Source: Methanofastidiosum sp. (lineage in GTDB: Archaea; Methanobacteriota_B; Thermococci; Methanofastidiosales; Methanofastidiosaceae). Taken from it: a stretch of DNA of 64,000 nt. The notes beneath the pieces were generated by a model, which was not told where the DNA came from, made no database searches, and saw only the letters and a program-made list of their open reading frames with translations. The stretch spans positions 36,896 to 100,895 of the forward strand of contig DAOSDU010000007.1 of NCBI GenBank assembly GCA_035362715.1. Reading direction: 5' to 3'. Shown here in pieces: positions 24,061-32,239 of this stretch. Position 1 is the first letter of the stretch. Every line of letters starts with the position of its first letter. A program made the translations under genes and the position numbers.

Positions 24061-25482
24061 TTATATTGAACCTTTACTATTTAATTTTAAAGTCTTAAAG
24101 AAGTACTCCGATATAGTATCCCCTACTATTTTTACTAAAATATCCTTGTCTTCACTATAACCAAAAGCCCCAAGAGATATCTTTGCAGCGGCAAAATTCA
24201 TATGCCCTCCTGCAGAACCCATTTTAGAAAAAGCCTTTGTAATTATCTTGCTGATATCAATAATCTGGTCCCTTGACCTAGCAGATACGTATACATAATC
24301 TTCAATTATCCCAATAACTATGGATACGGTAATACCTTCAAGTTTCAATAATAGATCTGCAGATTGAGACAATGATTCCTTATTACCTACATATCCAACA
24401 TTGGAAATGACATATTTGTCGTAAAGCTTCTTGTTATTTATCGCCTTAGACAAAACATCAAGAGTATCTTGAGAAATATTGGGATTTTCAATAATATTCA
24501 AAAGTTCTTTATTAATCTTGGGTTTTAAATAATATACGGCCTCGGTATCTTCCTTCTCAAAATTTCGTTTAAAGTTATTAGTATCAACAAGAATCCCATA
24601 CATTAATCCTGTGGCTAATTGCTCATTTACTTCGATACCAAAATCTCTCAAATAAGAAGTCATAATAGTGGCAGTTGCACCAACTTTAGGCCTTATATCC
24701 ATGAATTCTGCATTTATTTTTTCTTCTTCAGTATAATGATGATCAATTATAATATCTGGTTTTATTTCTGATGGGAATATAGTCGTATTAGACAGATTTG
24801 GCATATCGATTAATGCAATTTTATCATACTCTCTTAAGACATATTTCTTATGTTCGGCTATCTTCTTGAAATCCCATTTCAAAAGTTCAACCATCAATTT
24901 GTTTCCTTCGTGACCAATTTCGCCACCATAATATATATCTACATTTACCTTCAAACTTTCTGCAATTGCTTTAAGGGCATAAGCGCTTGACATTGCGTCT
25001 GGGTCAGGATTATCATGCATTACAATTGCTAATGACTTGGATTTCTCAAGTATTTTTCTTAATATGTCTTTATTTCTCCAATAATTTGAGAGTTCAAGCT
25101 GGTTTATTATTATTTGTGCCATTGATCTATCTGGAGTAACAACAAAATCTGCCCCTAATTTTTTAATTCCTGAGATATGTTCTGAACTAGGGGCGTTAAC
25201 AATTATCAAAGCTTCTTTATTGAGCTCTCTTGAAATTTTCAAAGCTTCAATATTGGTCTTATGGTCTGAAGTAGTTATAATTATTTCTTTAAATTTTGAA
25301 ATATTTACCCCTATAAGGTTAAATGATTTAGTAAAATCAAATAGATAAGTTTTACAACCAATAGTTTCGGCCCTGCTCAAAGCCTGCATATTTTTATCTA
25401 TGACCACTACTTCTTTGCCTCTCTTTTTAAGTACTAAAGATACGGCATATCCTATTTTACCGGCCCCAAAAATAAGAGACAT
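24061..25482 (-). CDS. RCK_N-DHH-DHHA1 phosphoesterase
   Basis: 473 residues. The N-terminal Rossmann domain (FGAGKIGYAVSLVLKKRGKE, then DKNM) is a TrkA_N/RCK domain. The middle is a DHH phosphoesterase with HDNPDPDAMSSAYA, DMPN and the DHH motif IIIDHHYT. The C-terminus has a DHHA1-type GGHMNFAAAKI motif. Related archaeal proteins hydrolyse small nucleotides; a cyclic-di-AMP or linear dinucleotide substrate is a reasonable inference because RCK_C-containing proteins, which often bind c-di-AMP, are encoded 2.3 kb away. Cytoplasmic, no membrane spans. Confidence 0.88.
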   Translation of the reverse strand: MSLIFGAGKIGYAVSLVLKKRGKEVVVIDKNMQALSRAETIGCKTYLFDFTKSFNLIGVNISKFKEIIITTSDHKTNIEALKISRELNKEALIIVNAPSSEHISGIKKLGADFVVTPDRSMAQIIINQLELSNYWRNKDILRKILEKSKSLAIVMHDNPDPDAMSSAYALKAIAESLKVNVDIYYGGEIGHEGNKLMVELLKWDFKKIAEHKKYVLREYDKIALIDMPNLSNTTIFPSEIKPDIIIDHHYTEEEKINAEFMDIRPKVGATATIMTSYLRDFGIEVNEQLATGLMYGILVDTNNFKRNFEKEDTEAVYYLKPKINKELLNIIENPNISQDTLDVLSKAINNKKLYDKYVISNVGYVGNKESLSQSADLLLKLEGITVSIVIGIIEDYVYVSARSRDQIIDISKIITKAFSKMGSAGGHMNFAAAKISLGAFGYSEDKDILVKIVGDTISEYFFKTLKLNSKGSI

Positions 25483-25567
25483 AAGTCTAATTATGGGATG
25501 AAATATATATTCTTAACTGATTTAACCAAAATAATTATAAATGATACTAATATTTACAAGTTGAGGT

Positions 25568-26434
25568 ATGTCTTTGGAAGGTTCAGTAGACGATGAAATT
25601 ATAAAAATTTCACAAGAATTAAAGGCTTTGGAATCTGAGGCGGAATCATATAAAAAAGAGCTTTTGGCCTTAAAGCAAAAAAGAGATGAAAAGAACGCTC
25701 AAGTTTCTGATCTGATTAAGAAAGGCAAGGAAAACAAGGAACTTAGAGATAAAGCTAACGAGGAAACAAAAAAATATAAGGCACTACGTGAAGAAAATAG
25801 CTCTAAACTAAGAGTAATTTATGAATCTTTGAATAAAATTAAAGAAGCTACAAAGAACAAGGATATTACTTCCTCTTCAGAGATTGAAAAAAAGATTGAC
25901 AATATTGAATGGAAACTCGAAACTGAAGTTCTTTCACTGGATAAAGAACGACAACTTGTTGACATCATAAAGGACTTAAAAAAAGACCTTAAAGAATCTA
26001 AAAATTATGAAGCTCTTTCCAAAGAAGCCCGCTTTTCTCGAAAAGATTTAGATACGTTGAAAAAAAATTCTGAGGAATACCATAAAAAAGTCCTAGAGCT
26101 TTCAGATGAATCCACTAAATATCATGAGCGTATGATATACTATTTCAATAGTTCTGAAGATATCAAAAAAGAAGCAGATACAACACACAAGAACTATATT
26201 GAAAAGAAAAAATATGTTGATGAACTATACGACAAAATAAGAGAACTAAGGGCTAAAATCAAAGGATTAGAAATTAATTCAAGAAAAACTGAGAAACAGG
26301 AAAAAGAGAAAAAGATAAAAGAAAAGAAAATAGAACTATCAAAGAAAAGTGAGGATATCTTAGAGAAATTTAAAAATGGAGAAAAACTCACCTTGGACGA
26401 ACTTAAAATTCTCCAGGCTGGGGGAAATATTTGA
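25568..26434 (+). CDS. Long coiled-coil protein
   Basis: 288 residues, almost entirely charged heptad-like helix (Lys/Glu-rich) from residue 10 to 270, ending in KLTLDELKILQAGGNI. Similar coiled-coil proteins are common in euryarchaea, often annotated with SMC-like or phosphoserine-phosphatase names; I assign no function. Its stop overlaps the next gene's TTG start by four bases (TTGA). Confidence 0.8.
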   Translation: MSLEGSVDDEIIKISQELKALESEAESYKKELLALKQKRDEKNAQVSDLIKKGKENKELRDKANEETKKYKALREENSSKLRVIYESLNKIKEATKNKDITSSSEIEKKIDNIEWKLETEVLSLDKERQLVDIIKDLKKDLKESKNYEALSKEARFSRKDLDTLKKNSEEYHKKVLELSDESTKYHERMIYYFNSSEDIKKEADTTHKNYIEKKKYVDELYDKIRELRAKIKGLEINSRKTEKQEKEKKIKEKKIELSKKSEDILEKFKNGEKLTLDELKILQAGGNI

Positions 26435-26736
26435 TAGCGGAAATATCTTTTGTCCCTATTGGAGTTGGAACATCTCTTAGTCGTTATATCGCAGTAGTTA
26501 TAAAAAACATAGAAAAAAGTGGATTAAAATATCAACTCACACCTATGGGTACAATTGTAGAAGGTGAGTGGAATGAGATATCCAAGTTAATCGATTATTC
26601 GCATGACTTAATATTTGAAATGGGAATAGAAAGAATTATAACTAACATAAAGATTGATTATAGATTAGACAAGAAGTCTTCTATGCAAGATAAGTTAGAC
26701 TCAGTCAAAAAGAAGATGGTAGAAACCGATGTTTGA
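26431..26736 (+). CDS. MTH1187/YkoF-family (DUF77) thiamine-binding-like protein
   Basis: 101 residues with AEISFVPIGVGTSLSRYIAV, QLTPMGTIVEGEWNEI and IERIITNIKIDYRLDK, the pattern of the MTH1187 family, a small ferredoxin-like fold that forms tetramers and, in related proteins, binds thiamine or its precursors. Start TTG within TTGA at the coiled-coil stop; GGGGG precedes it. Overlaps DUF373 by 8 bases. Confidence 0.9.
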   Translation: MIAEISFVPIGVGTSLSRYIAVVIKNIEKSGLKYQLTPMGTIVEGEWNEISKLIDYSHDLIFEMGIERIITNIKIDYRLDKKSSMQDKLDSVKKKMVETDV

Positions 26737-27790
26737 AAAGAAAATATTGGTGCTCTCAGTTGATAGAGATAATGACCTGGGGGTAAAAACGGGTATCCAA
26801 GGGCCGATTATAGGAGAAAAAAACATCCTAAATGCAGCCATGGAACTTGGTATAGCCGATCCTACAGAATCAGATACAAATGTTCTTTTTAGGGCAATCC
26901 AAGTCTTTCGAAAATTGAAAAAAGAGGACACACCTTGTGAAGTCGTAGCCCTTACCGGTGATATAGATGTTGGTGTAAAATCTGATATAGTGCTATCCGA
27001 TCAACTTGACCATGTTCTTAAAAAAATAAAAGTAAAAGGTGTAATTCTTGTTACAGATGGGCGTGAAGATGAGAATATCTTACCGGCCATTCAATCAAAG
27101 GTGCAGATAATATCCATAGATAGGATAGTTATACAACAAAGTGAAACAATTGAAGAAACATACTTTATTCTTCATAGATATATAAGGGAGGTCATGGAAG
27201 ACCGAAAACTTGCAGGGCTTTTACTAGGGGCGCCTGGACTAACCTTCCTTCTTTTTGGCGCAGCTTTTTTATTGGGAAAACCTCAGATAGGTTGGTTTGG
27301 ATTTTTATTTATTCTAGGAATCTATCTGTTCTTCAAGGGATTTGGGATTGACAATTTCTTAAAGAAAGAGTTTTCTCCAAAAAGGGTAGGATTTGTTTTT
27401 TACCTAATTGCTGTATTATTAGGTATTATTGGTGTATGGCAGAGTTATTACTATCTCCTTCAATTTCCAACTTGGCAAAGTATACCTTTAGTAATTGCGA
27501 CAATTCTATCAAGAATCGAACTCATTTACGTTGCTTTTGCAATAGCGATGTTCGGTAGATTTCTAGAAGCTTACTCTACAAATAAGAAGGAAGTAATGAG
27601 TACACTTGCACTAACATTTTTCACAGCAGTATTCTCATTTATCCTATATCAATCTGCTAAGTTTATCCTAGGCTCTATATCCCTAGAAATTCTAATGGTT
27701 TATCTGTTTATAGCAGGCGGATTGACTGTCTTATTCATGAGATTAACTGGGAAATTAAAACTAAAAATTATGCCTGAAGCTTGCAGTTAG
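26729..27790 (+). CDS. DUF373 family membrane protein
   Basis: 353 residues. A cytoplasmic N-terminal domain of about 150 residues (ILVLSVDRDNDLGVKTGIQG, ALTGDIDVGVKSD, VTDGREDE) precedes about five membrane spans from LLLGAPGLTFLLFGAAFL onward. This is the archaeal DUF373 family, function unknown. Its ATG overlaps the MTH1187 stop and its 3' end overlaps the convergent PhoU-TrkA_C gene by 23 bases. Confidence 0.9.
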   Translation: MFEKKILVLSVDRDNDLGVKTGIQGPIIGEKNILNAAMELGIADPTESDTNVLFRAIQVFRKLKKEDTPCEVVALTGDIDVGVKSDIVLSDQLDHVLKKIKVKGVILVTDGREDENILPAIQSKVQIISIDRIVIQQSETIEETYFILHRYIREVMEDRKLAGLLLGAPGLTFLLFGAAFLLGKPQIGWFGFLFILGIYLFFKGFGIDNFLKKEFSPKRVGFVFYLIAVLLGIIGVWQSYYYLLQFPTWQSIPLVIATILSRIELIYVAFAIAMFGRFLEAYSTNKKEVMSTLALTFFTAVFSFILYQSAKFILGSISLEILMVYLFIAGGLTVLFMRLTGKLKLKIMPEACS

Positions 27791-28340
27791 CAAGTTCTTG
27801 TAATTTTTCTATACCACTTTCCATGCCAATACCATAGAGTATATCCCCTTCGTTCAATTTGAAGTTTTTCTTTGGGGAGTAAATGTAGTCTTTATCTCTC
27901 TTTATGAGAAATATGTATATGCCTGTCTTACTTTGTAGTTTTATTTCTTGGAAAGTTTTATCTATAATAATGGAGCCTGAGCATATCTTTACCCTAGCAA
28001 TGATCTGATCAGTTTCTTTCATTGCCTCTTTAAATATTGGGTGAGCATCAATTCCCCTAGTTACAATATCGGCTATTTCAGAAGCTGCGTCAGCAATAGC
28101 TTCAGTTGCTTCAGTTATATGAATCAGACTTAGTAGGTCTTCAGGATTACTGACCTTAGACGCCTTTTGAAGTATTTTTCTACCCATTTCATAGTTCAGT
28201 TTATCTACAATCTCTTCAAGTTCCATTACTTCCTCTGCAATGTATTTATTATTGTATAGAAGGGCAGTATATGATAGGGCAACCATCAATTCTGAATTAT
28301 TTTTCATCTGCGTTAATATATCTGCCATACCAGTTTCCAT
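27768..28340 (-). CDS. PhoU/TrkA_C (RCK_C) regulatory protein
   Basis: 190 residues. N-terminal helical PhoU-like domain (SELMVALSYTALLYNNKYIA, MELEEIVDKLNYE) and C-terminal TrkA_C domain (IDKTFQEIKLQSKTGIYIFL ... LNEGDILYGIGMESGIEKL). Proteins of this type (COG3273-like) regulate ion transporters or channels and RCK_C domains can bind c-di-AMP. Forms a tandem with the next gene upstream (4 bp apart), a diverged paralogue. Confidence 0.85.
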   Translation of the reverse strand: METGMADILTQMKNNSELMVALSYTALLYNNKYIAEEVMELEEIVDKLNYEMGRKILQKASKVSNPEDLLSLIHITEATEAIADAASEIADIVTRGIDAHPIFKEAMKETDQIIARVKICSGSIIIDKTFQEIKLQSKTGIYIFLIKRDKDYIYSPKKNFKLNEGDILYGIGMESGIEKLQELANCKLQA

Positions 28341-28344
28341 TATA

Positions 28345-28959
28345 TCACCACTTTGTTTTTATGCCACTACATATACTCTTTAATATTTCAAGACCGGTAT
28401 TACTGCCCCTTGCAATGAGTATATCTCCATCTTTAATAACAAATCCTTTAGAAGGGTTATATTTGATGGAATCTTTTCTTTTTACAGCGATTATATATGT
28501 TCCTATTTTAGATCCCAGTTCTGCCTTTTTTAATGTCATGTGCGATAGTTTTGATTTAGGAGATACTTCATATTTTTCTATTTGTTCTTCAGCGTCTTCA
28601 AGCGCCTCGTAAACGATTGGATGTATTTTCATATCTCTTAAGATAATATTGGACAAATCTCCAGCTGCATTTGATATTTTTTCGGAGGCAGAGGCAAATT
28701 GCAAAACAGCTGAAATTCTCTCTGCATCTTCAACGCTTCTAGCGGCTAGCATTGCTGTTATTCTTATCCTATAATTTAGCTCATCCATCCTGCTCTCAAG
28801 TTCGGTAACGTCCTCTGCTATTTCCTTATTTTTGAAAAGGATTGAAGAATAGGCTAGGTCGACCATTAGTTCAGAGATATCTTTCATCTCAACTAAAAGA
28901 TCCTTTACACTTACCGGCTTATACTTAAAAGGTTTTGATACTTTGCGTCTTTTGCCCAT
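28345..28959 (-). CDS. PhoU/TrkA_C (RCK_C) regulatory protein, paralogue
   Basis: 204 residues. Basic N-terminus (GKRRKVSKPFKYKPVSV), then the same PhoU-like (SELMVDLAYSSILFKNKEIA, VTELESRMDELNYR) and TrkA_C (GSKIGTYIIAVKRKDSIKYN, IKDGDILIARGSNTGLE) layout as its neighbour. The two probably act as a heterodimer on a cation transporter; none is adjacent, MgtE-type magnesium channels being the usual partners. SD GGAGAG lies before the ATG. Confidence 0.85.
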   Translation of the reverse strand: MGKRRKVSKPFKYKPVSVKDLLVEMKDISELMVDLAYSSILFKNKEIAEDVTELESRMDELNYRIRITAMLAARSVEDAERISAVLQFASASEKISNAAGDLSNIILRDMKIHPIVYEALEDAEEQIEKYEVSPKSKLSHMTLKKAELGSKIGTYIIAVKRKDSIKYNPSKGFVIKDGDILIARGSNTGLEILKSICSGIKTKW

Positions 28960-29056
28960 TATTTTTCTCTCCTAAAAGAGTCTAAACTGGTTTATTTTAA
29001 TTAATATTTAAGGATTTCGAATATATTTATAAATTCTCATATAGAGATTCTACAGG

Positions 29057-29129
29057 GGGCCTGTGGTCTAGTGGATATGGCGCAGGGCTTCGGACCCTGA
29101 GATCGTGGGTTCAAATCCCATCAGGCCCG
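29057..29129 (+). tRNA. tRNA-Arg (anticodon TCG)
   Basis: Complete cloverleaf, 73 bases. Acceptor GGGCCTG pairs with CAGGCCC, discriminator G. The anticodon stem CAGGG/CCCTG encloses the loop CTTCGGA, giving anticodon TCG. T arm GTGGG with TTCAAAT loop pairs with CCCAT. No intron and no encoded CCA. A TATA-like stretch (ATATATTTATAAATT) is about 40 bases upstream. Confidence 0.96.
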
Positions 29130-29145
29130 CCTTGTTCCATTAAAC

Positions 29146-29838
29146 TCATATTTTGTCTTCTTCTTTTGAAGCGACAATATTCATATCGTCTTCAAGTTCT
29201 TTTATTTTCTTTTTGTCCTTAATTATGCCTGCAATTATTATGGAAAATATTGCAACTCCTAAGGCATTTGACAGTGTCATAGGTATTATTACTATTTTTA
29301 CAGTTTCTAATGCCAAATCAAAAGGTTTTGCAAGGATTAATGTAATCCCCATGTGATATAACTCTACTATAGCCGCAATAATTGTGGCTTTGTATGCCCC
29401 AATAAATTCCTTTTTTTTGTATTGATAGATTAATCCGCCAATAAGACCTGCCGAGATGGTGGCGACTGAACAAGGAAGAGCTGTAAAGCCACCTCCATAG
29501 AATCTGTTTATCCCACCTATTAATCCTGCGCCAAGACCAATAACTGGTCCACCTACTAAACCTGCAACTAATGGCCCTATATCCCTTATATTTGCTATAG
29601 CGCCAGAAGGAAGTTCTATCCCTGAATAGTTCCCAAATATTGAAAAAGAACCAAATATGAGTATCATAACAATCTGATTCTTATATGTAAATCTTTTATC
29701 TATAACAACTTCTTTAAAATGATTAACGGAACTCACAACCACGGCTATTACAGTAACCATGACTGATACCTCGTTAATTAAAACAAAAAGAATATCCATG
29801 ATTTCTTCAGGGTTCACAGTGATAAAAACAAAAGTCAA
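29146..29838 (-). CDS. 5TMR-LYT-type membrane protein
   Basis: Up to 230 residues with about six membrane spans and the signature NIRDIGPLVAGLVGGPVIGL followed by GLIGGINRFYGGG of the 5TMR domain found at the N-terminus of LytS-like sensor kinases. Here it stands alone with only a short acidic tail (KDKKKIKELEDDM). The 29838 start is TTG; the ATG at 29799 (MDILFVLINEV) is an equally good start. Ligand unknown; could work with a separate kinase. Confidence 0.85.
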   Translation of the reverse strand: MTFVFITVNPEEIMDILFVLINEVSVMVTVIAVVVSSVNHFKEVVIDKRFTYKNQIVMILIFGSFSIFGNYSGIELPSGAIANIRDIGPLVAGLVGGPVIGLGAGLIGGINRFYGGGFTALPCSVATISAGLIGGLIYQYKKKEFIGAYKATIIAAIVELYHMGITLILAKPFDLALETVKIVIIPMTLSNALGVAIFSIIIAGIIKDKKKIKELEDDMNIVASKEEDKI

Positions 29839-29940
29839 TTTAAAAAACTTATTGTAATTTTTGCAAGTTTCGTAACCTTTATGTTAAAAAATAGTAGTAA
29901 CGAATGGATACCAATATATTAAATAATATATGGCATTAAT

Positions 29941-30390
29941 TTAATATTTTGTGTTAAGTAATGCAATCTTTTCAAATATCTTTTTTTCAGTTTCTATTCT
30001 ATTATTGATATCCGTTATTTCAAAATACTCTATTATGAAATCTTTATCATATTTTCCGAGGGGAACGGGCTGGCCTAAAATCTGGATAATCTTCTCTTTT
30101 TTTTCTTCATTCAATATAATTCCTATCTTATTAAATCCATTTTTTATACCAAACGTTAAAGCTTTAGATATCTGTTTTTCTCCAGATAGTCTGATCAAAT
30201 ACTCAAGTGAAAAATCGTCAGCAAAGTTTGATTTATTCTTAAATGCTTGAGTTGTCTGGTACAAAGCCATAGTTATATGATTGACTCCATATACTTTACT
30301 TACGTCAAAAATAGCATCTGCCCCATTTTTCTTTAATATTTCAATTAGTTTTTGTGCATCTTGAATTTGGGATTCAAATACCAGTAACAT
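29941..30390 (-). CDS. cgi121: KEOPS complex subunit Cgi121
   Basis: 149 residues. NHITMALYQTTQAFKNKSNF, DDFSLEYLIRLSGEKQISKA followed by LTFGIKNGFNKIGIIL match Cgi121, the KEOPS subunit that binds Bud32 and delivers tRNA for t6A modification. Monocistronic on the minus strand, divergent from the cdrS-ftsZ region. Confidence 0.9.
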   Translation of the reverse strand: MLLVFESQIQDAQKLIEILKKNGADAIFDVSKVYGVNHITMALYQTTQAFKNKSNFADDFSLEYLIRLSGEKQISKALTFGIKNGFNKIGIILNEEKKEKIIQILGQPVPLGKYDKDFIIEYFEITDINNRIETEKKIFEKIALLNTKY

Positions 30391-30796
30391 GATTATACTA
30401 TCTTCTCTTTTCTTAAAAAATTATCGTTGTGCATTGTTAATAAAGTTTATAATTGGTAATACTTTATGGAAATCTAAAAGAAGTATTGTTTATCATTATT
30501 AACCGAAAACTATATATAGTAGTTAACAAAATTAGTATTTACTGGATAACCCACATGAAAGACAATGATTATCCATAATGATAATCCGTGAGCGATATTA
30601 CAATACCACTATTGAAGTATCCAGACAATAGATATGAAGTGTCCATATAATATCTGAATAATATTATGGGGGTATAAGGATAATACAAGAAACACATCAG
30701 GAAGATACCCAGATAGGTTATAAGAGATATCTGGATAACCGAAACTCTTATATAGATATATCTCCTAAGTATTATACAGATGCTAGAGGGACACTA
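30391..30796 (+). promoter_or_regulatory. Two-promoter regulatory region upstream of cdrS-ftsZ
   Basis: 406 bp with no gene. It holds two promoters with near-identical BRE/TATA blocks: AACCGAAAACTATATATAG (30501-30519) and AACCGAAACTCTTATATAG (30738-30756). The second predicts a leader of roughly 20 bases, the first about 260. Between them are many GGATAA/TTATCC elements, including the inverted repeat GATTATC and GATAATC around CATAAT (30567-30586), GGATAAC (30544), and a GGATAAC directly before the second BRE. This looks like multiple binding sites for one regulator, possibly the ribbon-helix-helix protein itself. Confidence 0.6.
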
Positions 30797-30979
30797 ATGA
30801 AACTCATATCAGTACAAATACCAGAAGCATATATGAACGGGTTGGACGAGTTGGTTAATTATGGATACTTCCCTAATAAGAGTGAAGCCATAAGATCAGC
30901 GATCAGAGACATGCTAAAGAACGAACTTGGTGGGTTTAGATCACTTAGAAATGAAGGCATATCTGGAAAAATAAAGTAA
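30797..30979 (+). CDS. Short ribbon-helix-helix regulator, CdrS-like
   Basis: 60 residues: MKLISVQIPEAYMNGLDELV, FPNKSEAIRSAIRDMLKNEL, the strand-helix-helix of MetJ/Arc-type regulators, with a Gly/Arg-rich tail. It lies 36 bp before ftsZ. In haloarchaea the short RHH protein CdrS, located next to ftsZ2, controls cell-division genes, so the same job is likely here. The repeated GGATAA-type sites upstream are candidate targets. Confidence 0.9.
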   Translation: MKLISVQIPEAYMNGLDELVNYGYFPNKSEAIRSAIRDMLKNELGGFRSLRNEGISGKIK

Positions 30980-31015
30980 ATAATAAAAAATAATTTATAT
31001 AATTGGGGGTTTTAT

Positions 31016-32167
31016 ATGAAAGGCATCTTGGAAAATGCTTCAAGATATACTCAAACTAATAACTTTGAAGAAACTGCAGCGGAATTAGAAGGCATTGGGC
31101 ACGCTAGGATAATATGTGCAGGATGTGGCGGTGCAGGCAATAATACAATAAATAGACTTTCAATGCTCGGAGGAGTAATGGGCGCCGAAACAATTGCCTT
31201 GAATACCGATAGGCAGCACTTAGAAAATATTCAAGCTGACAAAAAGTTTGTTATTGGAAAAGAGCTTACAAAAGGTCTTGGAGCAGGGGGAGACCCTAGC
31301 ATTGGCTGGGAAGCCGCTCAAGAGGATAGGCATAAATTAAAAGATCTTTTTAAAGACGCAAATTTAGTTTTCGTCTCTGCAGGTATGGGAGGCGGAACAG
31401 GAACGGGGAGTGCCCCGGTAGTTGCTGAAGTTGCTAAAGAATGTGGCGCGTTAGTTGTGGGGGTAGTAACCTTACCTTTTAGAATGGAAGGATCTCACAG
31501 ATTTGAAAAGGCAATTCAAGGACTTGAAGCCTTTAGGCGATATGCAGATACAGTTATCACACTAGATAACAATAAGCTACTTCAACTTGTTCCGAACATG
31601 CCAATTGACTATGCATTTAGCGTATCTGACGAAGTTCTTGCCGAGATGGTTAAAGGAATCACAGAGACTATTACACAACCAAGTCTTGTTAACTTAGATT
31701 ATGCTGATGTAAGAACAATCATGCAAGATGGTGGAGTTGCTGTAATCGGAGTCGGTGAATCTAATACGAAGAATAGAGTTGAGGAAGCAGTCCACGAAGC
31801 AATGACCTGCAAACTATTGGATGTTGACTATAAGAATGCAAAAGGTGCACTTGTTCACGTTTCAGGCGGTAGCAATATGACCTTAAACGAGGCCAACAGA
31901 GTCGGAGAAATTGTTAACTCAATTATGGATCCTGAAGCAAAGATTATTTGGGGTGCAAGAGTTGACGAAGGTCTAAAAGATTCGATGAGAGTAATGCTCA
32001 TCATGACTGGAGTAAAATCACCGTTCATATCTGGAAGAGCTGCAGATGGAGACATAGAACTACAACCGTTTGAGAGAGACGCAAGAAGGAAAAGAGTGGG
32101 CGGCGGAGAAAGCTTTGGGCGAAGCATCGACTGGGCTAAATATGGAATAGATGATCTATTTAGCTAA
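31016..32167 (+). CDS. ftsZ: Cell division GTPase FtsZ
   Basis: 383 residues. GCGGAGNNTINRL nucleotide loop, the tubulin signature GGGTGTGSAPVVAE (about residues 125-138), and NMPIDYAFSVSDEVLAEMVK. The C-terminal half has the FtsZ domain with HVSGGSNMTLNEA. The tail ends RSIDWAKYGIDDLFS, a conserved short peptide that probably binds partners. Polymerises at the division site. Preceded by GGGGG and a 36-bp gap from the RHH gene, so co-transcribed. Confidence 0.96.
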   Translation: MKGILENASRYTQTNNFEETAAELEGIGHARIICAGCGGAGNNTINRLSMLGGVMGAETIALNTDRQHLENIQADKKFVIGKELTKGLGAGGDPSIGWEAAQEDRHKLKDLFKDANLVFVSAGMGGGTGTGSAPVVAEVAKECGALVVGVVTLPFRMEGSHRFEKAIQGLEAFRRYADTVITLDNNKLLQLVPNMPIDYAFSVSDEVLAEMVKGITETITQPSLVNLDYADVRTIMQDGGVAVIGVGESNTKNRVEEAVHEAMTCKLLDVDYKNAKGALVHVSGGSNMTLNEANRVGEIVNSIMDPEAKIIWGARVDEGLKDSMRVMLIMTGVKSPFISGRAADGDIELQPFERDARRKRVGGGESFGRSIDWAKYGIDDLFS

Positions 32168-32239
32168 AATAGTTATTATTTCATTTTATTAAATATATTC
32201 TAATTTTCTTAATTATAAAAAAATTTTATTTTAATAGAT

